A DNA stretch of 64,000 nucleotides. Origin: Dokdonella_A sp014338185 (GTDB lineage Bacteria; Pseudomonadota; Gammaproteobacteria; Xanthomonadales; Rhodanobacteraceae). The position numbers and the translations under genes are program-made. This document shows, piece by piece, positions 26,883 through 36,420 of the stretch (the first letter of the stretch is position 1; each line of letters begins with the position of its first letter). The notes beneath the pieces were generated by a model. It did not search any database. It was not told where the DNA came from and saw only the letters and a program-made list of their open reading frames with translations. Location of the stretch: NCBI GenBank assembly GCA_030263295.1, contig SZOS01000008.1, positions 19,106 to 83,105 of the forward strand, read 5' to 3'.

Positions 26883-28049
26883 TCACAGGCGCGCGAGCGC
26901 CTGCTCCAGATCGGCGATGAGCACGTCGGCCTCCTCCAGGCCGATCGACAGCCGTACCAGCGCGAGGTTGGTACCGGTGGCGGTATGCAGCGCGGTGTCG
27001 CGCGGGAACACCGCGCACAGCGGGAAGGCCAGCGACTCGTAGCCGCCCCACGACACCGTCATGAGGAAGCGCGTGAGGGCGTCGCAGAAGCGCTCGACCG
27101 CTGCGACTCCGGTGACGTCGAGCTCGATCGTGAGCAGGCCGCTGGCGCCACGCAGCTGGCGCTGGCTGAGCGCGGACTGCGGATGGCTGGCCGAGTGCGG
27201 TGAATACACCCGGCGCACGCGCGGGTGGGCCTCGACGAAGGCGAGCACCTCGCGCGTGGTGCGCGCGATGCGCTCCATGCGGATCGGCAGCGTGCGCAGG
27301 CCGCGCAGCATGAGCCAGGCATCGTGCGGCGCGAGGATGGCGCCGAGGGTCATGTACGGCCCGCGAAACACCTGCCGCAGCAGCTCATGGCTGCCGCACA
27401 GCGCGCCGGCCACCACGTCGCTGTGGCCGTTGAGATACTTGGTGGCCGAGTGCACGACCAGGTCGATGCCCAGCGCGAGCGGCGACTGGTTGAGCGGGGT
27501 CGCATAACTGTTGTCGCAGATCGTGCGCAGGCCGCGCGCACGCGCCAGTGCCGCCACGGCAGCCAGGTCCTGCTGCTCGAAGGTGAGCGAATTGGGGCTT
27601 TCGAGCACGATCATGCGCGTGCGCTCGCCCAGCGCGGCCTCGAAATGGGCCGGGTCGGTGCCATCGACGAAGCTCGTGAGCACGCCGTAGCGGCCGAGCA
27701 GGTCGCGCAGCAGCGCGCGCGTCCAGCTGTAGGGCTTGGCCACGCACAGCACGTGGTCGCCGCCGGCGACGCAGGCCATCACCCCCGAGGCCATCGCAGC
27801 GGCGCCGCTGCCGAACATGAGGCAATCCTCGGCGCCTTCCAGCGCCGCCACCTTGCGCCGCAGGATCTCGACCGTGGGATTGTTGCCGCGCGTGTACAGG
27901 TGCTCGGCGAACTCGTCGCCAAACGCCTCGCGCATCGCCGCCACGGTCGGGAACGCGAAGATCGACGATTGCATGAGCGGCGGCGCCACCGCGCCGAAGT
28001 AGCGCTCGCGCTCTTCACCCAGGTGGTTGAGGATCCAGCTCAGGTCCAT
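26883..28049 (-). CDS. Cys/Met-metabolism PLP-dependent enzyme (cystathionine gamma-synthase family)
   Basis: A 388-residue fold-type I PLP enzyme. The PLP lysine is Lys204 in HSATKYLNGHSDV. The Tyr-Arg cofactor motif of the neighbouring subunit is LYTRGNNPT. The glycine-rich MFGSGAAAMAS phosphate cup is present, and the C-terminal substrate Arg lies in LVRLSIGLE. Whether it is a cystathionine gamma-synthase, a gamma- or beta-lyase or a related enzyme cannot be settled by eye. It starts 38 bases after galU and could be the last gene of that operon. Confidence 0.85.
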   Translation of the reverse strand: MDLSWILNHLGEERERYFGAVAPPLMQSSIFAFPTVAAMREAFGDEFAEHLYTRGNNPTVEILRRKVAALEGAEDCLMFGSGAAAMASGVMACVAGGDHVLCVAKPYSWTRALLRDLLGRYGVLTSFVDGTDPAHFEAALGERTRMIVLESPNSLTFEQQDLAAVAALARARGLRTICDNSYATPLNQSPLALGIDLVVHSATKYLNGHSDVVAGALCGSHELLRQVFRGPYMTLGAILAPHDAWLMLRGLRTLPIRMERIARTTREVLAFVEAHPRVRRVYSPHSASHPQSALSQRQLRGASGLLTIELDVTGVAAVERFCDALTRFLMTVSWGGYESLAFPLCAVFPRDTALHTATGTNLALVRLSIGLEEADVLIADLEQALARL

Positions 28050-28087
28050 CACGTGTCCTCGACGCGGCGCGGACTGGTCACGCGGGC

Positions 28088-28972
28088 TCAGTCCGCGCCC
28101 AGCCCGGTGACGAATTCGCGGGTGGGGCCGGCCAGCGCCGGATCGGCCAGCGCCATCGCCAGGGTGGCCTTGACCAGGCCAAGCTTGTTGCCGCAGTCGA
28201 AGCGCGTGCCTTCGAAGCGATAGGCCAGCACCGAACGCTCGCCGAGCAGCGCCTCGATCGCGTCGGTGAGCTGGATCTCGCCGCCCGCGCCCGGCTTGGT
28301 GTTCTCGAGCAGTTCGAAGATGCGCCCGGGCAACACGTAGCGGCCCACGATCGCGAGGTTGGACGGCGCCGCGGCGGGCTTGGGCTTCTCGACCACGAGC
28401 TTGATCTTGGCCGCGCGCTCGGACAGCGGCGTCGCATCGACGATGCCGTACTTGTCGGTCTGTTCGCGTGCGACTTCCTCCACCGCGATCACGCCCGCGC
28501 CGTTCTCGCGCGCGGACAACTGCGCCATCTGGCGCAGCGCGCCGGCGCCGGTGCCGTTCCAGATCAGGTCGTCGGGCAGCACCACGCCAAAGGGCTCGTC
28601 GCCGACCACGGGCTTGGCGCACAGCACCGCATGGCCGAGCCCGAGCGCCTCGGGCTGGGTCACGAACACGCAACGCACATGGCGCGGCAAGGTGCCCTGC
28701 ACCATCGCCAGCAACTCGGCCTTGCCCGACTGGGCGAGCTTGCTTTCCAGTTCGTAGGCCTTGTCGAAGTAGTCGGCGATCGCGTGCTTGTAGCGGTTGG
28801 TCACGAACACGAGCGTGTCGGCGCCCGCATCGACCGCCTCATCGACCGCATACTGGATCAGCGGCCGATCGAGCACGGGCAGCATTTCCTTGGCCACCAC
28901 CTTGGTGGCCGGCAGGAAGCGGGTGCCGAGGCCGGCGACGGGAAACACGACTTTGCGCAAGGCTGGATTCAT
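28088..28972 (-). CDS. galU: UTP-glucose-1-phosphate uridylyltransferase GalU
   Basis: A 294-residue nucleotidyltransferase that makes UDP-glucose for LPS, exopolysaccharide and glycolipids. The start VVFPVAGLGTRFLPATK carries the GxGTR nucleotide loop. KEMLPVLDRPLIQYAVDEA follows, and VVEKPKP appears later. The length is typical of bacterial GalU. It follows the NDP-sugar dehydratase gene by 14 bases, consistent with a role in envelope polysaccharide supply. Confidence 0.95.
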   Translation of the reverse strand: MNPALRKVVFPVAGLGTRFLPATKVVAKEMLPVLDRPLIQYAVDEAVDAGADTLVFVTNRYKHAIADYFDKAYELESKLAQSGKAELLAMVQGTLPRHVRCVFVTQPEALGLGHAVLCAKPVVGDEPFGVVLPDDLIWNGTGAGALRQMAQLSARENGAGVIAVEEVAREQTDKYGIVDATPLSERAAKIKLVVEKPKPAAAPSNLAIVGRYVLPGRIFELLENTKPGAGGEIQLTDAIEALLGERSVLAYRFEGTRFDCGNKLGLVKATLAMALADPALAGPTREFVTGLGAD

Positions 28973-28986
28973 GGCAACGGTGCCGC

Positions 28987-30864
28987 TCAGGCGGGTCGGA
29001 GGTTGATGACAGTGCCGGCGGTGGCCTGGTTGCCGGCGAATTCGGGCAGCAGCTGCTCCAGGATGCGCTGCAGGCCCGGCTCGTCGAAGTCGCGCACCGC
29101 GCCTTCGGCCTGCGCGAGTTGCGCGGCCAGCAGCGCCCAGGCCATCGCGCGCGGTTGCGCGAGGAAGATCTTGGCATGCGCGGTCTTGACGTACTGCTCC
29201 TGCGGATGGAACAGCTCCTCGAACAGTTTCTCGCCGGGCCGCAGGCCGGTGTAGACGATCGCGATGTCACGCTCCACCTGGCGTCCCGCGAGGCGGATCA
29301 TCTGCTCGGCCAGGTCGCGGATGCGCACGGGCTCGCCCATGTCGAGCGCGAAGATCTCACCGCCCTCACCCAGCACCGTGGCCTGCAGGATGAGCTGGCA
29401 GGCCTCGGGGATCGTCATGAAGTAGCGCGTGATCTCGGGATGGGTCACGGTCACCGGCCCGCCGCTGCGGATCTGCTCGCGGAACAGCGGCACCACCGAG
29501 CCGGCCGAATCGAGCACGTTGCCGAAGCGCACGGTCATGAAGCGCGTGCGCGACTGGCGCGCGAAGTTCTGGCAGTACAGTTCGGCGATGCGCTTGCAGG
29601 CGCCCATGATGCTGGTGGGATTGACCGCCTTGTCGGTGGAGATGAGCACGAAGCCGTCCACCCCGCAGCGGTCGGCCACCTGCGCCACCGTGCGCGTGCC
29701 GAGCACGTTGTTGCGGAACGCCTCGCGCAGTTGCCCTTGCAACAGCGGCACCTGCTTGTAGGCGGCGGCATGGAACACGATCTCGGGCCGCGCGTCGGCG
29801 AACACATGTTCGCAGGTGGCGAGGTCGCCGCAGTCGCCCAGCACCGCGCGCAGCAGCAGGTCCGGATAGTCCCGCCGCAGCTGCTGCTCGATCGCGTACA
29901 GGTTGAACTCGGACTGTTCGAGGATGGTGAGCGACTCCACGCCCAGCCGCGCCACCTGCCGGCACAGCTCCGAACCGATCGAGCCGCCGCCGCCGGTGAC
30001 GAGCACGCGGCGCCCGCTCAGGCGGGTACGGATCGCGGTCCAGTCCAGTTGCACCTGCTCGCGGCCGAGCAGGTCGTCGATCGCCACTTCCTTGAGTTCG
30101 TTGAAGGCCGAGCGCCCGGCCACCACATCTTCGAGCCGCGGCACCGTGCGGAACGGCAGGCCACTCTCCTCGCACACGTCCACCGCATGGCGCATCTGCG
30201 CCTTGTTGGCCGACGGGATCGCGATCACCACCATCTGCGCGGCCGTTTCGCGCGCCACGTGCGGCAACTGGTCGAGCGGGCCGAGCACGGGCACGCCGTG
30301 CACGCGCGCACCGCGCAGGCCGCGGTCATCGTCGAGGAATCCGACCGGAATGTAGCGCCGCTCGCGGCGCAGGTCGCGTACCAGCGCCTCGCCGGCCTTG
30401 CCCGCGCCGAGCACGAGCACGCGCTCGCCCGCGCCGCCGCCGAGGTCGAGCCGGCTGTCCTTCCAGTAGCGGTAGGCCAGGCGCGGCACCCCGAGCAGGA
30501 TCGCCAGCACGAACGGATAGATCGCGAGCACCGTGCGCGGCACCTGGTGCAGGCGGTTGTACAGGAACAGGGTGATCGCGACCGCGACCGCGCCGAAGAT
30601 GCAGGCGCGCAGGATGTTCCACATGTCGGGCATGCTCGCGAAGCGCCACAGGCCGCGATACAACCCGGTCCACCAGAACACCAGGCCCTGCGCGGCCAGC
30701 ACGAGCAGGTCGGGTACGCCGAACAGCGATACCGGCACCACGTCGCCTTCGAGCGACCAGCGCACCGCGTTGACCGCGGTCCAGGCCAGCCACACCATGA
30801 ACAGGTCGTGCGCGACCACGGCCAGGCGCGGATGGATGCGCGCGATCGCCTTACGCGGCTGCAT
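28987..30864 (-). CDS. Membrane NDP-sugar 4,6-dehydratase, WbpM/CapD/PglF family
   Basis: A 625-residue enzyme. The N-terminus has four TM helices (residues 10-110). A first Rossmann-like CoA-binding type domain (RVLVLGAGKAGEALVRDL) is followed by an extended SDR catalytic domain that begins RRVLVTGGGGSIGSELCRQ near residue 290. The active-site region STDKAVNPTSIMGACKR shows the Met-x-x-x-Lys that replaces Tyr-x-x-x-Lys in this family. Homologues convert UDP-GlcNAc to a 4-keto-6-deoxy sugar for O-antigen or glycan synthesis. It overlaps the transferase gene upstream by 14 bases. Confidence 0.92.
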   Translation of the reverse strand: MQPRKAIARIHPRLAVVAHDLFMVWLAWTAVNAVRWSLEGDVVPVSLFGVPDLLVLAAQGLVFWWTGLYRGLWRFASMPDMWNILRACIFGAVAVAITLFLYNRLHQVPRTVLAIYPFVLAILLGVPRLAYRYWKDSRLDLGGGAGERVLVLGAGKAGEALVRDLRRERRYIPVGFLDDDRGLRGARVHGVPVLGPLDQLPHVARETAAQMVVIAIPSANKAQMRHAVDVCEESGLPFRTVPRLEDVVAGRSAFNELKEVAIDDLLGREQVQLDWTAIRTRLSGRRVLVTGGGGSIGSELCRQVARLGVESLTILEQSEFNLYAIEQQLRRDYPDLLLRAVLGDCGDLATCEHVFADARPEIVFHAAAYKQVPLLQGQLREAFRNNVLGTRTVAQVADRCGVDGFVLISTDKAVNPTSIMGACKRIAELYCQNFARQSRTRFMTVRFGNVLDSAGSVVPLFREQIRSGGPVTVTHPEITRYFMTIPEACQLILQATVLGEGGEIFALDMGEPVRIRDLAEQMIRLAGRQVERDIAIVYTGLRPGEKLFEELFHPQEQYVKTAHAKIFLAQPRAMAWALLAAQLAQAEGAVRDFDEPGLQRILEQLLPEFAGNQATAGTVINLRPA

Positions 30865-31921
30865 GGCCACCTCGCCGCGCGACCTGCCGCAGGCACCAGC
30901 GCTTGCCGGCCAGCCACACGCCGGTGCCGGCCGCATACACCGCCAGCAGCATGCCGCTGCCGGCGGCATGGGCTTGCGGTCGATTGATCCACAACAGGGC
31001 GGGCACCACGATCAGGAGATTCCAGGCCAGATACAGCGCAACCACGCGCGCATGGGACAGGCCCGTGCGCACGAGCCACTGGTACAGGTGCTCGCGGTGC
31101 GCACTATACCAACGCCGCCCGCGCAGCATGCGGCTGAGCAGCGTGCAGGTGGCATCGACCACGAAACCCGAGGCCGCGATCAGTCCGCTCGTGGCCGCCA
31201 CGCCCGGGCGCATGGCCAGCATCACCACGAGCAGCGCGACCCACAGCCCGAGCACGCCGCTGCCCACATCACCCATGAACACACGCGCCCGCGGAAAATT
31301 GAACGGCAGGAAACCCAGGATCGCAGCCAGTGCGGCCGCGGCGCCCAGGGCATGCGGCGCGTCGCCGGCGTGGGCGAACGCGGCTGCGGCCACCGCACAC
31401 ACGAAAGCGGCCTGCATCGCGAGGATGCCGTCGATGCCGTCCATGAAGTTGTGCAGGTTGATCGACCACACCATCGCCACGCCCACCGCGAGCGTCGCCG
31501 CGGCCAGCAGCAGGCGCAGCTGGCTGCACCCGAGCGCAAGCGGCAGCACGCAGGCGCTGCGGGCCAGCGCCAGCGCGAGCGGCACCAGCCAGAGCGCCAC
31601 TGCGACGAAGTGCAGCAGCAGGCGCCAGCGCACAGCCAGGCCGCGGTGGTCGTCGATCCAGCCGGCTGCGCCGACCAACGCGAGCGCACAGGCGATCGAC
31701 CAGGCCTCGTGCCGTTGCGGCCACCACAGCAGCACAACGGCCAGCAGCGTGAGCACGATGCCGATGCCGCCGCCGCGCGGCGTGGCCTGCGCGTGCGAGC
31801 GGCGCCGGCCCGGCAGGTCGAGCAGCCGGCGCCGCTGCGCGTAGCCGATCGCGAGTGCGGTGAGCGCGGCCGACGCCAGCGCGCAGGCGAGCAGCAGTGC
31901 CGGCACCACGCCAGGGGTCAC
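30851..31921 (-). CDS. Polyprenyl-phosphate sugar-1-phosphate transferase (WecA/MraY family)
   Basis: A 356-residue inner-membrane enzyme with about 10-11 TM helices. It would transfer a sugar phosphate from a UDP-sugar to undecaprenyl phosphate. Family motifs are GWIDDHRGL (the DD pair), NLHNFMDGIDGI, FMGDVGSG and the C-terminal HREHLYQ His motif. The start is GTG at 31921, four bases after the lapB stop. With the downstream dehydratase and galU it forms an O-antigen or capsule initiation set. Which UDP-sugar it uses cannot be told. Confidence 0.92.
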   Translation of the reverse strand: MTPGVVPALLLACALASAALTALAIGYAQRRRLLDLPGRRRSHAQATPRGGGIGIVLTLLAVVLLWWPQRHEAWSIACALALVGAAGWIDDHRGLAVRWRLLLHFVAVALWLVPLALALARSACVLPLALGCSQLRLLLAAATLAVGVAMVWSINLHNFMDGIDGILAMQAAFVCAVAAAAFAHAGDAPHALGAAAALAAILGFLPFNFPRARVFMGDVGSGVLGLWVALLVVMLAMRPGVAATSGLIAASGFVVDATCTLLSRMLRGRRWYSAHREHLYQWLVRTGLSHARVVALYLAWNLLIVVPALLWINRPQAHAAGSGMLLAVYAAGTGVWLAGKRWCLRQVARRGGHAAA

Positions 31922-31925
31922 GGCC

Positions 31926-33101
31926 TCATTCGCCCGTCGCGCCGTGGACCGGCCGTACCGATCCCCAGCTCTTGCAGCTCGGGCACTGCCAGTGGTGGGC
32001 CTTGGCGCCGAAGCCGCAGCGGTTGCAGCGGTACAGCGCCTTGACTTCGATGAGCTGGGCGGTGAGTTCGCGCAGCGTCAGGAAGTTCTCGCGCGCCTCG
32101 CCCTGCACGTTGCGCAGGTTCATGTCCACCAGCGCCATCAGCGCGCGCAGCGACGGGCGCTGGCGCAGGCTGTGGGTGAGGAACTCGACCGCCTTGGCCT
32201 CGCCGCGCGTGCTCGCGTACAACCGCGCCAGCGCCAGCACCGGCGTCACCCCGCGATGGCGCTCGATGATTCGCAGCAGGAACTGCTCGGCGCGCTGCAT
32301 CTGCTGCGCACGCGCGTAGCAATCCAGCAGCGGCGACAGGATCTCGGGCAGGTAGTCCGGGTCGAGGTCGGCCACGCGCTCGAACGCCTCGATCGCGGCG
32401 TCGAGCTGGCCTTCGGCGCTGTTGAGGTGGCCCAGGATCATGCATGCGCGCACGCACTCGGGCTGCACCGAGAACGCCTCGGCCACCTGCGCGCGCGCGC
32501 CGTCGCGATCGCCCTGCGCACGTGCCTGCTCGGCCAGCTCGCAGTGGAATTGCGCGATCATGGTGGCCTGGGACTCGCCGCTCACGTGTTCGAGCCGGCG
32601 CGCGTGGTCGATCGCCTTGTCCCAGTCGCGCTCGTGCTGGTAGATGCCGATGAGGTGGCGCAACGCCGACGGTGCGAGCGCGTCCATCGCCACGAGGTCG
32701 GCGAACAGGGTCTCGGCGCGGTCGAGCAGGCCTGCGCGCATGTAGTCCTCGCCCAGTTCGAGCAGTGCGACGGTCTTTTCCTCGTCGCTGAGGTTGTGCC
32801 GCGCGATGAGGCTCTGGTGCACGCGGATCGCGCGGTCGACCTCGCCGCGGCGCCGGAACAGGTTGCCCAGCGCCAGATGGGTCTCCACCGTGTCGCGATT
32901 GACTTCGGCGAGCTTGAGGAACACCTCGATCGCCTTGTCCTGCTGTTCGTTGAGCAGGTAGTTGAGGCCGCGGAAATAGCTGGACGAGAGCTCGTTCACG
33001 CGCGCGCCCGAAGTGCGCTCGCTGCGTCGCCGCCCGAGCACCCAGCCCGAGAACGCCGCGATCGGCAGCAGCAGGAACAACAGGGGCAACACGCCGTTCA
33101 C
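31926..33101 (-). CDS. lapB: Lipopolysaccharide assembly protein LapB (YciM)
   Basis: A 391-residue membrane-anchored protein. An N-terminal TM helix (residues 4-22) is followed by nine or so TPR units. The C-terminal rubredoxin-like zinc/iron knuckle reads YRCNRCGFGAKAHHWQCPSCKSW, with its two CxxC pairs. In E. coli LapB with FtsH controls LpxC turnover and hence lipid A synthesis. The start is GTG at 33101, overlapping the lapA stop by four bases. Its position ahead of glycan genes fits LPS control. Confidence 0.95.
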   Translation of the reverse strand: MNGVLPLLFLLLPIAAFSGWVLGRRRSERTSGARVNELSSSYFRGLNYLLNEQQDKAIEVFLKLAEVNRDTVETHLALGNLFRRRGEVDRAIRVHQSLIARHNLSDEEKTVALLELGEDYMRAGLLDRAETLFADLVAMDALAPSALRHLIGIYQHERDWDKAIDHARRLEHVSGESQATMIAQFHCELAEQARAQGDRDGARAQVAEAFSVQPECVRACMILGHLNSAEGQLDAAIEAFERVADLDPDYLPEILSPLLDCYARAQQMQRAEQFLLRIIERHRGVTPVLALARLYASTRGEAKAVEFLTHSLRQRPSLRALMALVDMNLRNVQGEARENFLTLRELTAQLIEVKALYRCNRCGFGAKAHHWQCPSCKSWGSVRPVHGATGE

Positions 33102-33325
33102 GGGCCGCGCTCCGTGCTGCCACGCTGCCCGACCCGCTGGCCGGCCCAGGCCACGATGCCGCCGAGCAGCCAGCCCAGCGCGAGCGCGCCCAGCAGGGCC
33201 ACACCCAGCGACACCTCGCAGCGCGCGAAGCGGAAGTCGATGGTCACCACGGCCGGGTTGATGGCGCCGAACAGGGCGCCGGCGACCACGACGGACAACA
33301 GCAGCAGGAGCGCGATCAGGCGCAT
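33098..33325 (-). CDS. lapA: Lipopolysaccharide assembly protein A domain protein LapA (YciS)
   Basis: A 75-residue protein with two TM helices (about 3-24 and 39-61) and a short basic C-terminus. The pattern NPAVVTIDFRF between the helices is the LapA (DUF1049) hallmark. Homologues act with LapB in LPS assembly. It overlaps lapB by four bases (33098-33101). A 94-base gap separates it from ihfB. Confidence 0.9.
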   Translation of the reverse strand: MRLIALLLLLSVVVAGALFGAINPAVVTIDFRFARCEVSLGVALLGALALGWLLGGIVAWAGQRVGQRGSTERGP

Positions 33326-33419
33326 GGCAGGGAACAGGCGACGGTGATGGCCGATGATAGCCGCAGCAGCGCACGGCGGGTGCTGCATGGTGCGCGGGTC
33401 GCGGTCGCGCGCGGTGGCG

Positions 33420-33719
33420 TCACTCGGCCTTGCGCTGGCCGTTGACGCGCTCGCGCAGCTCCTTGCCGGGTTTGAAATGTGGCACGTGCTTGCCCGGCAA
33501 CGCCACCGAGTCGCCGGTCTTGGGGTTGCGCCCCATGCGTGGCGGGCGGTAATGCAGCGAAAAACTGCCAAACCCGCGGATCTCGATGCGCTCGCCGACC
33601 GACAGCGACTGACTCATCTGCTCCAGCACGCTCTTGACCGCGAGTTCCACATCGTTCGGGGCCAGGTGCTTCTGGCGGCGCGCCAGCGCTTCGATCAATT
33701 CGGATTTGGTCATCGCCAT
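33420..33719 (-). CDS. ihfB: Integration host factor beta subunit
   Basis: A 99-residue HU/IHF-family DNA-bending protein. MTKSELIEALARRQ at the start and the DNA-binding arm GRNPKTGDSVALPGKHVPHFKPGKELRERVN identify IHF beta. Two in-frame ATGs (33719 and 33713) are possible. The first is used here because GGAAC lies eight bases upstream of it. The rpsA-ihfB order is conserved in gammaproteobacteria. Confidence 0.96.
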   Translation of the reverse strand: MAMTKSELIEALARRQKHLAPNDVELAVKSVLEQMSQSLSVGERIEIRGFGSFSLHYRPPRMGRNPKTGDSVALPGKHVPHFKPGKELRERVNGQRKAE

Positions 33720-33811
33720 CGAGACGGTTCCGCATGTTCCCCTGGGATGCGCACGCTCGATGGTGCGCGTGGAAACGTGGCGCGTCGCATGGGCGCGCCA
33801 CGTGGACCGCG

Positions 33812-35479
33812 TCAGCGGTTGAGCTGCTCCTTGAGCAGCGCGCCGAGCTTGGTGGTACCGCCAGCGGCGCTCTGGTATTCCTCGAGCGTGCTCTGCAGTT
33901 CATCCTCGTCCTTGGCGCGGATCGACAGCTGCAGGCTGCGGCCCTTGCGGTCCATGCCCACGAACTTGGCTTCCACGGCGTCACCCACCTTGAGATGCAG
34001 CGTGGCATCCTCGACGCGTTCCTTGGCGATGTCGTTGGCGCGCAGGTAGCCCTCCACGCCGTCGCCCAGGTCGATGGTGGCACCGCGGGCATCGACTTCG
34101 CGCACGGTGCCGTTGACGATGCTGCCGCGCGGGTGGTTGGCCATGTACTGGCCGAACGGGTCCTGCTCGAGCTGCTTGAGGCCGAGCGAGATGCGCTCGC
34201 GCTCGGGATCGACCGCGAGCACCACCGCCTCGATCTCGTCGCCCTTCTTGAAGTTGCGCACGAGGTCTTCGCCGGTCGCCTGCCACGAAATGTCGGACAG
34301 GTGCACGAGGCCGTCGATGCCACCGTCGAGGCCGACGAACACGCCGAAGTCGGTGATCGACTTGATCGTGCCGCTGACCTTGTCGCCCTTCTTGTGGATC
34401 GCGGCGAAGGCTTCCCACGGATTGGCGCGGGTCTGCTTCATGCCCAGCGAGATGCGGCGGCGCTCCTCGTCGACGTCGAGCACCATGACCTCGACCTCGT
34501 CGCCCACCTGCACCACCTTGGCCGGGTTGACATTCTTGTTGGTCCAGTCCATCTCCGACACGTGCACGAGGCCTTCGACGCCCGGCTCGAGCTCGACGAA
34601 GCAGCCGTAGTCGGTGACGTTGGAGACCTTGCCGAACAGACGGGTGTTGGCCGGATAGCGGCGCGCGATCGCGACCCACGGATCCTCGCCGAGCTGCTTG
34701 AGGCCGAGCGAGACGCGGTTGCGCTCGCGGTCGAACTTGAGCACGCGTACTTCCAGCTCGTCGCCGACGTTGACCACCTCGGACGGGTGGCGCACGCGCT
34801 TCCACGCCATGTCGGTGATGTGCAGCAGGCCGTCGATGCCGCCGAGGTCGACGAACGCGCCGTAATCGGTGAGGTTCTTGACCACGCCCTTGATCACCGC
34901 GCCCTCGACCAGCTTCTCGAGCAGCTGTTCGCGCTCCTCGGAATGCTCGCTCTCGACCACCGCGCGACGCGACACCACCACGTTGTTGCGCTTGCGGTCG
35001 AGCTTGATGATCTTGAATTCCAGTTCCTTGCCTTCGAGGTAGGACGGGTCGCGCACCGGGCGCACGTCGACCAGCGAGCCCGGCAGGAATGCGCGGACGT
35101 CCTTGATGTCGACCGTGAAGCCGCCCTTGACCTTGCCAGAGATGCGGCCGGTGACGGCGGCATTGGCGGTCTGCGCTTCCTCGAGCTCGTCCCACACCAG
35201 CGAACGCTTGGCCTTTTCGCGCGAGAGCATGGTCTCGCCAAAGCCGTTTTCGATCGCATCGAGCGCGACCTTGACGTCGTCGCCGACGTGGATCTCGAGT
35301 TCGCCCTTGTCGTTCCTGAACTGTTCGATCGGGATGATGCCTTCGGACTTCAGTCCGGCATTGACCACCACCACGTCGGAGCGGATCTCGACGATGGTGC
35401 CGGTGACGATGGCGCCGGAGCGCAGCTTGGAGAGCGCGGTTTGGCTCTGTTCGAACAGTTCGGCAAAACTTTCAGTCAT
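33812..35479 (-). CDS. rpsA: 30S ribosomal protein S1
   Basis: A 555-residue RNA-binding ribosomal protein with six S1 domains, close to the 557 residues of E. coli S1. Repeats are visible as GTIVEIRSDVVVVNAGLKSEG, GGFTVDIKDVRAFLPGS, DYGAFVDLGGIDGLLHITD, DYGCFVELEPGVEGLVHVSE, DFGVFVGLDGGIDGLVHLSD and ARGATIDLGDGVEGYLRAND. It recruits mRNA to the 30S subunit. A 158-base leader separates it from cmk. In E. coli the corresponding leader is used for S1 autoregulation. Confidence 0.98.
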   Translation of the reverse strand: MTESFAELFEQSQTALSKLRSGAIVTGTIVEIRSDVVVVNAGLKSEGIIPIEQFRNDKGELEIHVGDDVKVALDAIENGFGETMLSREKAKRSLVWDELEEAQTANAAVTGRISGKVKGGFTVDIKDVRAFLPGSLVDVRPVRDPSYLEGKELEFKIIKLDRKRNNVVVSRRAVVESEHSEEREQLLEKLVEGAVIKGVVKNLTDYGAFVDLGGIDGLLHITDMAWKRVRHPSEVVNVGDELEVRVLKFDRERNRVSLGLKQLGEDPWVAIARRYPANTRLFGKVSNVTDYGCFVELEPGVEGLVHVSEMDWTNKNVNPAKVVQVGDEVEVMVLDVDEERRRISLGMKQTRANPWEAFAAIHKKGDKVSGTIKSITDFGVFVGLDGGIDGLVHLSDISWQATGEDLVRNFKKGDEIEAVVLAVDPERERISLGLKQLEQDPFGQYMANHPRGSIVNGTVREVDARGATIDLGDGVEGYLRANDIAKERVEDATLHLKVGDAVEAKFVGMDRKGRSLQLSIRAKDEDELQSTLEEYQSAAGGTTKLGALLKEQLNR

Positions 35480-35637
35480 GTTGGATTCCAGTGAATGAAA
35501 CAGGCGCTCGGCACGATGCCGACGCCCACCCATCAACGATGCGAGATACGCCGCATCGACGCGTTGCCGGCACCCTGCCGGGCTTCCCTTGCGGGTCTTG
35601 CGGCCCACCCGCGCGCATACGGCGCCGGCAGCCTGGA

Positions 35638-36357
35638 TCAGTTGCGGGTGGTGGCGTGCCGCGGCAGCGCCGCGCGCACGATCCCGAGCACGCGCTCCAC
35701 CGCCTCGGCGATGGTCAGGGACGTGCTGTCGATGATGACCGCGTCGCGAGCTGGCTTGAGCGGTGCCACCTTGCGTGTCGCGTCACGCTCGTCGCGTGCC
35801 TCGATCTCCCGCAAAAGGGTGGCGAGCGTAACAGACAACCCCTTTTCCTTCAACTGTTTATAGCGCCTTTTCGCGCGTTCCTCGGCGCTGGCGGTCAAAA
35901 ACACCTTGCACGGCGCGTCGCTGAACACCACCGTGCCCATGTCGCGGCCGTCGGCCACCAGGCCCGGCGCCTTGCGGAACGCACGCTGGCGCTCGAACAG
36001 CGCGCTGCGCACTGCGGGCATGGCCGCGATCGCCGAGGCGGCGGCGCCGCAGGTCTCGGTGCGGATCTCGTCGGTGGCGTCGAAGCCATTGATGAACACG
36101 CGCGCCGGTCCGCCTTCCTTGGGCGCGCGGAACGCGATGCGCGTGTTCTGCGCGCAGCGCGTGACCGCCTCGGGATCTGACAGGTCGAGCCCGGCCATGC
36201 CCGCGGCATAGCCGACCGCTCGGTAGATCGCGCCCGAATCGAGCAGGTGCCAGCCCAGCGCCGCGGCCACCGCGGCGCTGATCGTGCCCTTGCCCGAACC
36301 GGACGGGCCGTCGATCGTGAGCACGGGAACGGACGGGTCACTGCTGCTGGCGGACAT
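35638..36357 (-). CDS. cmk: Cytidylate kinase
   Basis: A 239-residue (d)CMP kinase. P-loop GPSGSGKGT lies at residues 16-24. LLDSGAIYRAVGYAA, the CMP-binding VADGRDMGTVVFSDA and the lid RRYKQLKEKG are all present. In-frame ATGs occur at 36357 and 36369 and neither has a clear ribosome-binding site. The shorter protein gives the usual spacing to the P-loop. It lies between aroA and rpsA as in E. coli. Confidence 0.95.
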   Translation of the reverse strand: MSASSSDPSVPVLTIDGPSGSGKGTISAAVAAALGWHLLDSGAIYRAVGYAAGMAGLDLSDPEAVTRCAQNTRIAFRAPKEGGPARVFINGFDATDEIRTETCGAAASAIAAMPAVRSALFERQRAFRKAPGLVADGRDMGTVVFSDAPCKVFLTASAEERAKRRYKQLKEKGLSVTLATLLREIEARDERDATRKVAPLKPARDAVIIDSTSLTIAEAVERVLGIVRAALPRHATTRN

Positions 36358-36420
36358 GGGTGCATGCATCGCGGGGAACACACCATTCTAGCCGCGCCCG
36401 CGCCGCGGCGGGTCCGGGCA

